Shown in pieces: positions 1 through 8,200 of a DNA stretch of 19,572 nucleotides. The number at the start of each line of letters is the position of its first letter. Position 1 is the first letter of the stretch. The stretch comes from Bacteroidales bacterium. Lineage in GTDB: Bacteria; Bacteroidota; Bacteroidia; Bacteroidales; WCHB1-69. The position numbers and the translations under genes are program-made. The stretch lies in contig JAFXPL010000051.1 in assembly GCA_017527945.1 (NCBI GenBank), positions 1 through 19,572 on the forward strand. The letters are read 5' to 3'. The notes under the pieces were generated by a model. It was not told the DNA's origin. It saw nothing but the letters and a program-made list of their open reading frames with translations, and did no database searches.

Positions 1-2222
1 AAGTAGAGCGAGAGGTGGTGGTCGAAGAGGTCGGTGCTGAGGCCGAAATCGACGTTGAAGTTTGGCTCCCTGCGACTGAGGAACTCTATCTGCCGCCCGA
101 CGAACTTACTGTTGACAAACACATCTACCTTGCCCCATAGTTTTGCATTCATATTGAGGCGCACAATGTAGCTCCAGGCTTCGTCCTCCACCCATTCGCC
201 GGGACGCACCTGCATACGGTACCAGACTTCGCCGCCGTTGACATAGAGTCGGATGTTCATAAACTTGCGCGGACGCCAAGTGAAGTTCAACTCGGCACCG
301 CTGAAACGAGAGTTCCCTAAAATGACGGAGGTGTCCATCTGCACCACGCGCCCGAAATATGGACTGTAAGCCACATCGGAAACTTGGGCAAAATTGTTGG
401 TACTGAGGTTGAGGTAGCCTTCAACCCCGATGGAGCCCCACTTGGTGTAGTGCGTCCAGCCCGCCTCGGCCTTGTGGCTGTAGGCCATACGCAGGTTGGG
501 GTTGCCGACGGTGTAGCTGTCGTCAGCGTAGATGACGAAGGGGGAGAGTTTGGCAATGTCGGGTGTGTCAAAACGGCGCGTGTAGCTCAGTGTGAAGTTG
601 TGGTTGTTTTCGGTGGAGTAGCTGGCGTGGATGGAGGGGACAAGTCCGAAATAGTACTTGTCGAAGTCGCACGACGCGATGTTGTGTTTGTGTTGCAGCC
701 ATTGGTTCTCGCCACGCAAGCCGCCTTTAAGTGTCAGCCGACCAATCTTCTGCTGCACGGTGAGGTAGAATGTAAGGTCGGTCTCGAGTGCGTTGAAGAC
801 GTAGCTACGAACAGAATCGCGCTGGTAGATGCCACCGGCGAGTGTGTCGAGATGATGTGTCTTGTCCAGTGGCTTGTAATGGTATTCTGCGCCAACCTCA
901 ATCTTGCCGCCCTTGCCGTAGGGGAAAGTATAGTCGACGTAAAGGTCGTTTCTACTACCCCACTGGTCAAGCTTGCTATGGCGAGTGAAGTCCAATGCTG
1001 GGAAGTTGGCATATTGCCGTTGTCGGATGCGGTCGTCGTGCCCGCTGGTCAGGCCGCCGTTCCAGTTGAACTCAATCTCGCGCCCAGCGGTGTCGAATTT
1101 GTGCTGATAGTAGGCACCCACGTTGCCACTGAAATAACGCATACGGGTATCCACATCGGAACGGTAACTGTAGTCGCCGGGATGGTTTATGTACTCAATT
1201 CGGCTCACATCAAAGTCAGCATCCATATTAAAGAACGAGGGATAGAACCACGCCCACGCCGAGAAGGTGTTACGGTCGTCGAAATGATAGTCGAGTTTGC
1301 CACCGATGTTGTAGTTTCTTGACCGTTGCAACTCGTTGCCTGTGTAGTCAATTGTTGAGGATAGCAAGCTGTCGTCGGTCAGCAGTCGCGAGTGCTGCTC
1401 GCTGGTTACCTTGTAGTCGTTGAAATAGGCACTACCGTAAAGGTTGAGGCTCAGTTTGTCGTTATTTTAGACATAGCTCACCCACGGCGAAAAGCGAGGG
1501 CCCGTGCTGGCTTTGAATCCGACAGACAGCAGCTGGTTAAGGGGATTGCGGCCGTCGGTGACGATGTTGATGATGCTGCCGCTGGTGCCATAGCGTGCCG
1601 AAGGGTTGCTCAGCACCTCGATGCGCTTGATGCCGCTGGCTGGCAACGTCTTGATGTACTGCTTCAGTGCCTCGCCGTCCATGTTCGACGGGCGGCCGTT
1701 TAGCCACACCTCCACGGCGCTCTTGCCACGGTAGGTGATGTTACCCTCAGCATCCACCTCCACGCCCGGTGCGTTCTGCAATGCATCGCTGGCGGTGCCG
1801 GTCTGCACGCTGGGGTCGTCCTCCACGTGGTAGAACGTCTTCTCGCCGTCGGCGCTGTAAAGCGGTCGCTGGGCGCTGACGCTCACCGTGTTGAGCATTG
1901 TGGACGTACGTTGCATGCTTATGGTGCCAAGTTTAATCGAGGGGGGGACGGCGACGGGTTGCCAGTGGGTCTCATGTCCTACGGCGGTGATGCGCAAAAA
2001 ATAACCACCACTGTCTACACCATCAAAAATGAAATCGCCGTTGTCTTTACTGGTGACACCCATAACGAATGTACTGTCCTTTTGACGTAACAGTACGCAG
2101 TTTGTGAATGACAGGGGTTCATCGGTCACTGCATCATGCAGTGTACCCGTTATCGTCGTTTGTTGAGCCCAGACAGGACTCGACGCAAGTAAAAGGGCCA
2201 GTGCCCAAATGATTCGTTTCAT
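1..2222 (-). pseudogene. TonB-linked outer-membrane beta-barrel receptor, interrupted by an in-frame TAA and cut by the left edge
   Basis: The start chosen is the ATG at 2222, which gives a good signal peptide (MKRIIWALALLLASSPVWAQ). An upstream in-frame ATG at 2348 would add an unlikely leader that covers the promoter. Residues about 23-110 resemble a carboxypeptidase-regulatory-like domain. Residues about 125-235 resemble a TonB plug (DALQNAPGVEVD, GRPSNMDGEAL, IEVLSNPSARYG, IINIVT). Codon 252 is TAA (1467-1469). Reading on in the same frame to base 1 meets no further stop and gives typical barrel strands (LSLNLYGSAYFNDYK, RSYVFNALETDLTFY), so this is a single nonsense change and not a frameshift. 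Such proteins (outer membrane beta-barrel family) import ligands using TonB energy; the ligand here is unknown. The truncated product would have a plug but no barrel. A sequencing error or readthrough is possible. Family call is firm; inactivation is an inference. Confidence 0.8.
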
Positions 2223-2321
2223 TTTACTACAGTTTGATTTGTTCTTCTCTGCTTTAATATCGTTTGAGACAGTGTGAATGATACAACCTCTTTTCTCGTG
2301 AAATCCGCTCAAATGCTGCTG

Positions 2322-2348
2322 CAAAAGTATCAAGCTGCTAAAAAACAA
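2322..2348 (-). promoter_or_regulatory. Promoter of the TonB-linked receptor gene
   Basis: On the minus strand TACTTTTG (2322-2329) matches the Bacteroidota -7 consensus TAnnTTTG. A TTG at 2346-2348 lies 19 bp upstream in the -33 position. This predicts a transcript start near 2317 and a leader of roughly 95 nt before the ATG at 2222. A TACCC-type palindrome lies directly upstream. Confidence 0.6.
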
Positions 2349-2351
2349 TAC

Positions 2352-2367
2352 CTACCCAAAAGAGTAA
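2352..2367. promoter_or_regulatory. Candidate operator, imperfect TACCC palindrome
   Basis: CTACCC-AAAA-GAGTAA is a degenerate copy (4 of 6 arm positions pair) of the perfect palindrome found 38 bp further right. Its centre is about 42-43 bp upstream of the predicted receptor transcript start, a usual position for a LuxR-type activator. A regulator gene of that family begins two bases after it. Binding is inferred. Confidence 0.45.
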
Positions 2368-2368
2368 T

Positions 2369-3304
2369 ATGCTTCCGCAATATGAAAAACTACCCGAAAG
2401 GGTAGTGGCAGCAAAGGCAATAAAAAATGACCCAAATGCGTTTCTACTTCAAAGATTAACAGCATATATGACTCAGATCGACGACTTCTTCATAGACAAA
2501 AACCGAACGGAGAACGAGAGAAGAGCAAACTTGTTTGCTTTTCCGAGCCGTGGTGAGGTCGGCGAAGCCAACCGTGTCGACGGCATCACGGAAGCTGATT
2601 ACGAACGTGTGCAGCCGAAGATTGAGGCTGTGGCCGCTGCCGCTCGGACAACCACCAACAGCATCTGCATTATTGACTATCATAAACGTAATTTCCTTTA
2701 TGCTTCGGAGAATCCAATGCTGGCACCGATAGGTTTGAAGGATATGGGCTATGCCCTGTACCTCAATTATGTGCCTAAAGAGGAACAGGCCATGTTGCTC
2801 GAAATCAACCGCGCCGGATTTGATGAATTCTCTCGAATAGATGTGTCGGAGAAGATGGACTTCGTCATAAGCTATGACTTCCACTTTATTCAAAATGGCC
2901 GCAGCCGCATGGTCAACCACCGCCTTACGCCTTTGGCACTCAACTCCATGGGGCAGCTGTGGCTTGCCCTCGCTTCTTTCTCGCTCTCGCCACGCAAGCA
3001 TTTCGGCAACGTAAGGATGTGGCGCGCAACCGAGCATGGCAACGGCATCGTGGGCAACCGCGACGTGCGAGAGTACTCGCTGGTCAATGGCAAGTGGCAC
3101 ACCTGCGCTCCTATCTCTCTCAGCGACACCGAGCAGGCTCTCCTGATGATGTCGGCGCAGGGCTACACCACCGAGGAGATTGCCTCGCGACTCTTCCGCT
3201 CGGTCGATACGATGAAATACCACCGCAAGAAACTCTTCCGCAAACTTGGCGTGGAGAGTATCAGCGAAGCCCTCGCCACGGTGATGAGCAGCAATGTGAT
3301 GTGA
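2369..3304 (+). CDS. LuxR/GerE-type helix-turn-helix transcriptional regulator
   Basis: This is a 311-residue protein with a C-terminal GerE-type DNA-binding domain at about residues 251-306 (LSDTEQALLMMSAQGYTTEEIA, then SVDTMKYHRKKLFRKLGV, the recognition helix region). The N-terminal and central part (SICIIDYHKRNFLYASENP, GLKDMGYALYLNYV) looks like the PAS-like sensory region common in Bacteroidales regulators of this type; no receiver aspartate is evident. It is divergent from the receptor gene, with 146 bp between the starts, suggesting it controls that gene and perhaps itself. The ATG at 2369 is taken as the start because sequence before the next ATG (2468) looks conserved (LLQRLTAYMTQIDDFF), although a palindrome then falls inside codons 8-13. 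The HTH class is clear; the signal sensed and the targets are unknown. Confidence 0.85.
   Translation: MLPQYEKLPERVVAAKAIKNDPNAFLLQRLTAYMTQIDDFFIDKNRTENERRANLFAFPSRGEVGEANRVDGITEADYERVQPKIEAVAAAARTTTNSICIIDYHKRNFLYASENPMLAPIGLKDMGYALYLNYVPKEEQAMLLEINRAGFDEFSRIDVSEKMDFVISYDFHFIQNGRSRMVNHRLTPLALNSMGQLWLALASFSLSPRKHFGNVRMWRATEHGNGIVGNRDVREYSLVNGKWHTCAPISLSDTEQALLMMSAQGYTTEEIASRLFRSVDTMKYHRKKLFRKLGVESISEALATVMSSNVM
2390..2405. promoter_or_regulatory. Candidate operator, perfect palindrome CTACCC-GAAA-GGGTAG
   Basis: A perfect 6-bp inverted repeat with a 4-bp spacer lies about 21 bp inside the assigned start of the LuxR-type gene. It matches the layout of the weaker palindrome at 2352-2367. It could be an autoregulatory site, or as RNA a small GAAA-capped hairpin near the start codon. 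Confidence 0.45.
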
Positions 3305-3384
3305 TTCAACTCACTGCCCCAACCGCTCTTTGGATATATAATATCAACCGGGTTCTTCCGTTAATGTAAAAAACCACACAACAG

Positions 3385-4107
3385 ATGCAACTGAAAAAAA
3401 TATTCCTCGCCCTCTTAATCCTGCAGATTTCTTCTGCCCTGCAGGCGCAGCAGCCGTGGCTGATGCCGGCCGATATGCCCAATGCGGTCAAATTCCTGCC
3501 GCCTCCGCCCGATTCTGGCTCGGCCGCTTTCTTATACGACCTTTCCCAATACCAGTGGGGTAAGGCGCAACGTAATGATGCTGAACGACTTGCAATAGCG
3601 GTGCGCGATGCCAACTGGAGCGTCCGGACCATCTGTCAGGAGTTCAGTGTTCCGTTTGGCATGAAGATCTCGGAGGAGACTACCCCCGAAATATACCATC
3701 TTCTTGAAATGGCCTTGATTACAACAGATCAGGTGGGCAAAAAACCGAAGGAGCATTATTCTCGTGTGCGCCCGTATGTGCGGTTCAACGAGCCGACCAT
3801 CGCCCCTGGCGACGAGGAGGCCTTGCGCCACAACGGCTCCTTCCCGTCGGGACATACCATCCTGGGCTGGAGTGCCGCCCTGCTTTTGACCGAGATCAAT
3901 CCTGCTGCGGCCGACACCATCCTTGCGCGTGGCTATATGTTCGGTCAGAGCCGTGTCATTGCCGGCTACCATTGGCAGAGCGACGTCGATGCCGGACGTC
4001 TTGCCGCCAGTGCCGCCGTCGCGCGTATCCATGCCGACAAGCGTTTCGCCAAACAGATGCGCAGGGCGAAAAAGGAGTTCCGCCGTCTGTCGAAAAAAAT
4101 GAACTGA
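3385..4107 (+). CDS. Periplasmic class A acid phosphatase (PAP2 superfamily)
   Basis: This 240-residue protein has a signal peptide ending near AQA|QQ or LQA|QQ (residues 1-22), so it should be periplasmic. It carries the complete class A acid phosphatase signature: K122-x6-RP (129-130), PSGH (154-157), and SR (189-190)-x5-H196-x3-D200. In this family the second histidine forms the phosphohistidine intermediate and the PSGH histidine is the proton donor. Length and motif spacing are normal for bacterial class A enzymes, which hydrolyse a wide range of organic phosphomonoesters; the physiological substrate is not predictable. It starts 80 bp after the LuxR-type regulator on the same strand, so it may be co-transcribed or controlled by it. 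The C-terminus is rich in Lys and Arg. A strong hairpin follows at 4126-4163. Confidence 0.92.
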   Translation: MQLKKIFLALLILQISSALQAQQPWLMPADMPNAVKFLPPPPDSGSAAFLYDLSQYQWGKAQRNDAERLAIAVRDANWSVRTICQEFSVPFGMKISEETTPEIYHLLEMALITTDQVGKKPKEHYSRVRPYVRFNEPTIAPGDEEALRHNGSFPSGHTILGWSAALLLTEINPAAADTILARGYMFGQSRVIAGYHWQSDVDAGRLAASAAVARIHADKRFAKQMRRAKKEFRRLSKKMN

Positions 4108-4125
4108 TATTGGATTTCACATAAA

Positions 4126-4163
4126 AGCATGAAGGGCTTGCCTGTTGGCAAGCCCTTCATGCT
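4126..4163. terminator. Bidirectional terminator between convergent genes
   Basis: A perfect 17-bp inverted repeat (AGCATGAAGGGCTTGCC and its complement) around a 4-base loop TGTT lies between the stop codons of the acid phosphatase (+) and the ribonucleotide reductase (-). On the minus strand it is followed by TTTTATG, so it fits termination of the reductase transcript best, but the stem can serve both strands. Confidence 0.85.
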
Positions 4164-4182
4164 ATAACAAAGCTTGTTGGAA

Positions 4183-6942
4183 TCAGCTGCATTTGCTCCA
4201 GCCGCAGTTCGTGCAATGCTTGCAGCCGCCGCTGTAGACAACCGTTTTCTGGCCGCAGTCCGGGCAAACCTCATCGGTCGTCGTGCCGTCCTTGATGTAG
4301 CGGCGCAGCGCTCTTGCCACACCGTTCTTCCATGTCGTGATGGTGTCCTCGTCAAAGTTAAGCTTCGAAATCAGATCCACCACATTCTGAATCGGCATGC
4401 CATGACGCAAAATGCCCGAAATCAGTTTCGCATAGTTCCAATACTCTTGTTTGAATGTGCGCGACAAACCTTCAATCGTGACCTTATATCCGTCAGGATC
4501 AAGGAACTGGAAGTCATACCGTGCGTGCTCGTCGCCCTGTTCCTTCACTCGGATCACCCAGCCTTTCTCCACCGTCGCCGGCAGCAGGAAGTTCGCGGCT
4601 CGTCCCGTAAAAATCTCATACGGACGGCCTTCGTACATGCCGACCACAGCAATCCAGTCTTCCTTGTTGTTCTTGAAACGCAGAATCTCAGCCTCCAGTT
4701 TCTTGGGACGCTTGGGCGCCTTGGTTTCGCCAAATTGCGGTGCGCTTTGTTCGTCATTGCTCACCAGCACGCCGTGTCGGCTGCCGTCACGATAGATCGT
4801 GCATCCCTTGCAGCCCGATCTCCAGGCTGTCTCATAAATCTCTTTCACCACCTCCTTGGTGGTCTCCTTCGGTATGTTCACCGTCACGCTGATCGAGTGG
4901 TCCACCCATTTCTGTATCGCTCCCTGCATCTTCACTTTCGCCACCCAGTCAATGTCGGCCGACGTGGCCTTGTAATAGGGCGATTTTTCGATAATGGCGT
5001 TCAAATCGGCATCCTTCATCCGCATCACTTCGTCCGTGTCGTATCCGTTGATTTTCAGCCATTCAATGAATTTCGGATGGAACACATTGTATTCCTCAAA
5101 CCAGTCGCCGCTCTGGTCCTGTATCACCTTGTGCTTCGACGTGTCTTTGTCGTTGGGGTTGATTTTCTTGCGACGCTTGTACGAAACCAAAAATACAGGT
5201 TCAATTCCCGAAGTGGTTTGCGTACAGATACTTACCGTACCCGTCGGCGCTATGGTCAGCAGGGCGATATTGCGTCGTCCGTTGCTCAGCATGTCAAGGT
5301 AAAGCTCCGGGTCGGCCTCTGCCAGACGTTGGATGAAGGGATTCAGCTTTTCGCGGTTGGCGTCGTAAATCGGGAAGCACCCGCGCTCTTTGGCCATCGT
5401 CACCGACGAACGGTATGCCGAACAGGCCAGCGTCTGCTGCACCTTCACGGCAAAATCCGTCGCCTCGTCGCTTCCGTAGCGCAATCCCAGCGCCGCCAGC
5501 ATGTCGCCCTCTGCCGTAATGCCGAAACCGGTCCTGCGACCTTCCAGGCATTTCATCTTGATATTCAGCCACAAATTCTTCTCAACGCTCTTAATCTCCT
5601 CACTTTCAGGGTCCGACTCAATCTTGTTGATGATTTTTTCCACCTTCTCCAGCTCCAGGTCAATCAGGTCGTCCATCAGTCGCTGACCCATGGTCACATG
5701 TTTTTTGAACAGCTCAAAGTCAAACTCGGCCTGCGGAGTGAAGGGGTTCTTCACATAACTGTACAAGTTGATTGCCAGCAGTCTGCAACTGTCATACGGA
5801 CACAGCGGAATCTCGCCGCAGGGGTTCGTGCTCACCGTCCGGTAGCCGAAGTCGGCATAGCAGTCCGGCACCGATTCGCGCAAAATCGTGTCCCAGAAAA
5901 GCACTCCGGGCTCCGCACTGCTCCATGCGTTGGCTATGATTTTGTTCCACAGCGCACGGGCGTCAATCTCCTTCTTCACTATCGGCGTCTTCGAATCTAT
6001 TGGATATTGTTGCACAAAGGGCTTCCCGTCTATCACACACTGCATGAATTCGTCTGTGATTTTCACCGACACGTTGGCGCCTGTAATCTTCCCTTGCTCC
6101 AGTTTTGCGTCAATAAAGCTTTCCGCATCCGGATGTTTTATCGAAATCGAAAGCATCAGCGCTCCTCTTCGGCCGCCCTGGGCCACCTCGCGCGTGGTGT
6201 TCGAATAGCGTTCCATGAATGGGACAATGCCCGTCGACGACAACGCACAGTTCTTCACCGGACTGCCGCCCGGCCTTATATGGCTCAAATCGTGTCCCAC
6301 GCCGCCACGGCGTTTCATCAGCTGCACCTGCTCCTGGTCTATCTTCATGATGCCGCCGTACGAATCGCTCTCGCCGCTGTTGCCGATCACAAAACAATTT
6401 GACAATGAAACAATCTGGAAATTATTCCCGATGCCCGACATCGGGCTGCCCTGCGGAATGATGTAGCGGAAGTCCTTCATCAACTCATATATCTCATTCT
6501 CGCTCATCGGGTTAGGATACTTCTTTTCAATGCGCGCAAACTCGCTCGCCAGACGGTGGTGCATCATGTCCGGGTTCTCTTCATAGATGTTGTCGCCGTC
6601 GCGAAGCGCATACTTGTTCATCCAAACATTGGCTGCCAGCTCGTCGCCGTGGAAGTATTCCACCGACGATTTCATGATCTCTTCAGGGCTGTACTTTTGA
6701 TATTTTTCCTTGTTGTTCATATTGTTACGTGTGCTTACAGATGTTGGTGCTTTCACTTCTTCTTTTGATGTAATCCTAGCGGGTTCCGGATCTCCAATAG
6801 GACCCTCTTTCTGTACTTCTTTGCGCAATTCGTTGTCTTTCTTGCTGTTGTCAGGTGCGGACGCGTTTTTTGCGCCGCGTTTTTTCTTGGGCGCAGGCGA
6901 CGGCATGTCGCCGAAATCCAAAAATAAATCATTCCCTTTCAT
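4183..6942 (-). CDS. nrdJ: Adenosylcobalamin-dependent (class II) ribonucleotide reductase
   Basis: This 919-residue enzyme reduces ribonucleotides to deoxyribonucleotides using adenosylcobalamin. Catalytic landmarks are C183 (SNCFV), the NPCGE box at 373-377 (N373, radical C375, E377) and C386, which by comparison with the Thermotoga enzyme (spacing of 11 from the radical cysteine) is the partner of C183. GGVGHDLSHIRPGG (213-226) and PTGTVS are also present. A TSCPD-like domain follows at about 750-880, and a C-terminal cysteine cluster (C893, C896, C907, C910, C913, C918) resembles a zinc ribbon or reductant-interacting tail. Residues 1-75 form a Lys/Pro-rich extension; a start at M75 (MNNKEKYQKYS) would match shorter relatives. 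Its own promoter lies about 30 bp upstream, leaving no room for a cobalamin riboswitch. Confidence 0.97.
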   Translation of the reverse strand: MKGNDLFLDFGDMPSPAPKKKRGAKNASAPDNSKKDNELRKEVQKEGPIGDPEPARITSKEEVKAPTSVSTRNNMNNKEKYQKYSPEEIMKSSVEYFHGDELAANVWMNKYALRDGDNIYEENPDMMHHRLASEFARIEKKYPNPMSENEIYELMKDFRYIIPQGSPMSGIGNNFQIVSLSNCFVIGNSGESDSYGGIMKIDQEQVQLMKRRGGVGHDLSHIRPGGSPVKNCALSSTGIVPFMERYSNTTREVAQGGRRGALMLSISIKHPDAESFIDAKLEQGKITGANVSVKITDEFMQCVIDGKPFVQQYPIDSKTPIVKKEIDARALWNKIIANAWSSAEPGVLFWDTILRESVPDCYADFGYRTVSTNPCGEIPLCPYDSCRLLAINLYSYVKNPFTPQAEFDFELFKKHVTMGQRLMDDLIDLELEKVEKIINKIESDPESEEIKSVEKNLWLNIKMKCLEGRRTGFGITAEGDMLAALGLRYGSDEATDFAVKVQQTLACSAYRSSVTMAKERGCFPIYDANREKLNPFIQRLAEADPELYLDMLSNGRRNIALLTIAPTGTVSICTQTTSGIEPVFLVSYKRRKKINPNDKDTSKHKVIQDQSGDWFEEYNVFHPKFIEWLKINGYDTDEVMRMKDADLNAIIEKSPYYKATSADIDWVAKVKMQGAIQKWVDHSISVTVNIPKETTKEVVKEIYETAWRSGCKGCTIYRDGSRHGVLVSNDEQSAPQFGETKAPKRPKKLEAEILRFKNNKEDWIAVVGMYEGRPYEIFTGRAANFLLPATVEKGWVIRVKEQGDEHARYDFQFLDPDGYKVTIEGLSRTFKQEYWNYAKLISGILRHGMPIQNVVDLISKLNFDEDTITTWKNGVARALRRYIKDGTTTDEVCPDCGQKTVVYSGGCKHCTNCGWSKCS

Positions 6943-6970
6943 GTCGAAAAGATTATTTATTGCACAAATA

Positions 6971-7002
6971 CAAAAAGTTATATACTATCGGATCCTTGTC
7001 AA
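6971..7002 (-). promoter_or_regulatory. Candidate nrdJ promoter
   Basis: On the minus strand TTG (7000-7002, within TTGAC) is followed after 19 bp by TAACTTTTTG (6971-6980), close to the Bacteroidota -33/-7 pattern. It would give a leader of only about 20-25 nt. Confidence 0.4.
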
Positions 7003-7162
7003 TCAGTTTGCTAAATTACTGATAAGATTCTGCTCCCACACCTCTTCGGCCTATATAATTATCAACAAGAATTAAACATACCTGAAAACCAGCCTCCCAC
7101 ACCCCTCCCTCTCCCCAAAACCGTTCATTTCTTCAAAATCGCCCCTCCCCCTGATAATAAAA

Positions 7163-7196
7163 TTCGGCCGCTGCAGCAGAAGCTGCAGCGGCCGAA
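7163..7196 (-). terminator. Rho-independent terminator downstream of the small type IX-secreted protein
   Basis: A perfect 15-bp stem (TTCGGCCGCTGCAGC with its complement) closes a 4-base AGAA loop. On the minus strand the stem is followed by TTTTATTATC. It lies about 50 bp past the stop codon at 7244. Confidence 0.85.
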
Positions 7197-7243
7197 AAAT
7201 CCAATAGTTTTCTTTTCTGTGAAAAACTGTCAGTTGCAAAATA

Positions 7244-7951
7244 TTATTTCACAACCAGTTTCTTCATTCCGCTGGTCCGCTGTCCGTCGCAGAGGCCATA
7301 CATGTAAACCCCTGCCGGCAGACCCGTCAAATCCATCCGCACACAACCTTCCGAGCCGCTCAGCTCCACGCTTCTCACGCATGCGCCCGTCATGTTGTAC
7401 ACCCGCACTTCGCCCTCTTCGTTCCGAAGGCTGTAGTCGATGTTCACCGTTCCGCTCGTCGGGTTCGGATATGCCACAAACGAAGCCTCCTCGGCCACGT
7501 CGCTGATGCCCACCGTAGCGTTCTTGTTGTACAGTTTCAAGAAAAACTGGGTCTCGTTGTTGGGGTTCACCGTGTCATAAATGTGCACCCTGAAAAGTCC
7601 CATCGGGGCGTCTTCCGGAACCATGAAGTCGATATGAGTGTCCGTGTAGTTCGAGTTGGCCAAAATCTGGAACGGCGCCGATGCCGGACCCGACATGCAC
7701 AGCAGGCCCGTGCAGGTCGACATCACGCGGGTCGTCGTTTCGTTCAGTGTCTCAATCTCTATACGTGCAATGATGTTGTGGCTGCTGTTGTTTTGGAAGT
7801 GGGGTTTGAATTCAAAGTCTTCTTCCTCAGCCTTCAGCGACAGGGTGTCGGTGGGGCCCAGCGGCTCGTTATCGTAGCTGGCGCTAAATGTCTGTGCCTT
7901 CGCGCTCATGGCGAAAAGCATTGCTAATGCGATAAATACAGTTTTTTTCAT
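7244..7951 (-). CDS. Small secreted protein with a type IX (Por) C-terminal sorting domain
   Basis: This 235-residue protein has a signal peptide (MKKTVFIALAMLFAMSAKAQ, 1-20), an N-terminal beta-rich region of about 120 residues with a C80/C85 pair that could form a disulphide, and a C-terminal type A sorting domain at about 150-235 (FVAYPNPTSGTVNI, VRVYNMTGA, LPAGVYMYGL, final KKLVVK). In known systems this tail directs export across the outer membrane by the type IX machinery and is then removed. The N-terminal region is not recognised as an enzyme; an Ig-like or binding module is a guess. The ATG at 7951 was chosen for the signal peptide. The frame stays open upstream to 8119 only because it passes through a 9-bp repeat. 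Its promoter lies about 30 bp upstream. Confidence 0.85.
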   Translation of the reverse strand: MKKTVFIALAMLFAMSAKAQTFSASYDNEPLGPTDTLSLKAEEEDFEFKPHFQNNSSHNIIARIEIETLNETTTRVMSTCTGLLCMSGPASAPFQILANSNYTDTHIDFMVPEDAPMGLFRVHIYDTVNPNNETQFFLKLYNKNATVGISDVAEEASFVAYPNPTSGTVNIDYSLRNEEGEVRVYNMTGACVRSVELSGSEGCVRMDLTGLPAGVYMYGLCDGQRTSGMKKLVVK

Positions 7952-7977
7952 GTTGATTCTTCTTTTTTTTCGACCTG

Positions 7978-7985
7978 CAAAAATA
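7978..7985 (-). promoter_or_regulatory. -7 promoter element of the type IX-secreted protein gene
   Basis: TATTTTTG on the minus strand matches TAnnTTTG exactly, 27 bp upstream of the start at 7951. No clear TTTG is seen at -33. Confidence 0.5.
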
Positions 7986-8037
7986 CAATTTTTTTTGATT
8001 CTGTCCCTTTTAATCTTTTTTTTAAACCCGTTGTAAT

Positions 8038-8057
8038 CCCCCCCCCCAAAAAAAAAA
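8038..8057. repeat. Homopolymer junction, about ten C then ten A
   Basis: A run of C followed directly by a run of A lies next to the 9-bp repeat array, upstream of the promoter of the type IX-secreted protein. Similar but shorter C/A junctions occur at 11097-11109 and 14818-14834. Confidence 0.85.
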
Positions 8058-8200
8058 CCATAAAAACCCACAAACCCCAATAACCCTAACAAGCCTAAAA
8101 AGCCTATCAAGCCTAACAACCCTAAAATGCCTAATTAGCCTAAAATGCCTAACAAGCCTATCAAGCCTAATAAGCCCAATAAGCCCATTAACCCCATCTC
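8057..8200. repeat. Degenerate 9-bp tandem repeat, about 16 units
   Basis: On the plus strand the unit is GCCTAAnAA. Units from 8084 to 8191 follow one another without a phase break, for example GCCTAAAAA (8093), GCCTATCAA (8102), GCCTAACAA (8111), CCCTAAAAT (8120), GCCTAATTA (8129), GCCTAACAA (8147) and GCCTATCAA (8156); flanking units are more degenerate. On the minus strand it reads as TTnTTAGGC and would encode Leu-Leu-Gly-like triplets. It starts at the stop codon of the sirtuin gene and fills most of the gap to the type IX-secreted protein. Period 9 is directly visible; function is unknown. Confidence 0.9.

Larger units (their letters stand above)
6943..7243. other. Intergenic region of about 300 bp
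   Basis: Between the small type IX-secreted protein and the nrdJ start this gap holds a terminator (7163-7196) and the nrdJ promoter (6971-7002). Between them is C-rich sequence without a convincing gene: no tRNA, conserved riboswitch core or small ORF with a plausible start was seen. Confidence 0.6.

Noticed and set aside
1..1466. Frameshift as the cause of the receptor interruption
   Set aside because: Translation on the same frame past the TAA stays open and barrel-like to base 1, so no shift is needed.
2223..2348. Upstream start at 2348 for the TonB-linked receptor
   Set aside because: It would place the promoter elements inside the coding region and hide a good signal peptide at 2222.
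4174..6402. Long plus-strand open frame (742 codons) opposite nrdJ
   Set aside because: It is antisense to a clear nrdJ and its composition (His, Arg, Leu-rich, no domain) is that of a shadow frame produced by codon bias.
6943..7243. Cobalamin riboswitch upstream of nrdJ
   Set aside because: The likely promoter lies about 30 bp before the start, leaving no leader of the needed length, and no B12-box-like core was seen.
7952..8119. N-terminal extension of the type IX-secreted protein upstream to 8119
   Set aside because: The extra residues are a Leu/Gly run encoded by the 9-bp repeat and the G/T homopolymers, and they would bury the signal peptide and the promoter.
8057..8200. CRISPR array or telomere-like end
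   Set aside because: Units are only 9 bp, contiguous and without spacers, so not CRISPR. TTAGGC-like units resemble telomeres only by chance in sequence lying between ordinary genes.
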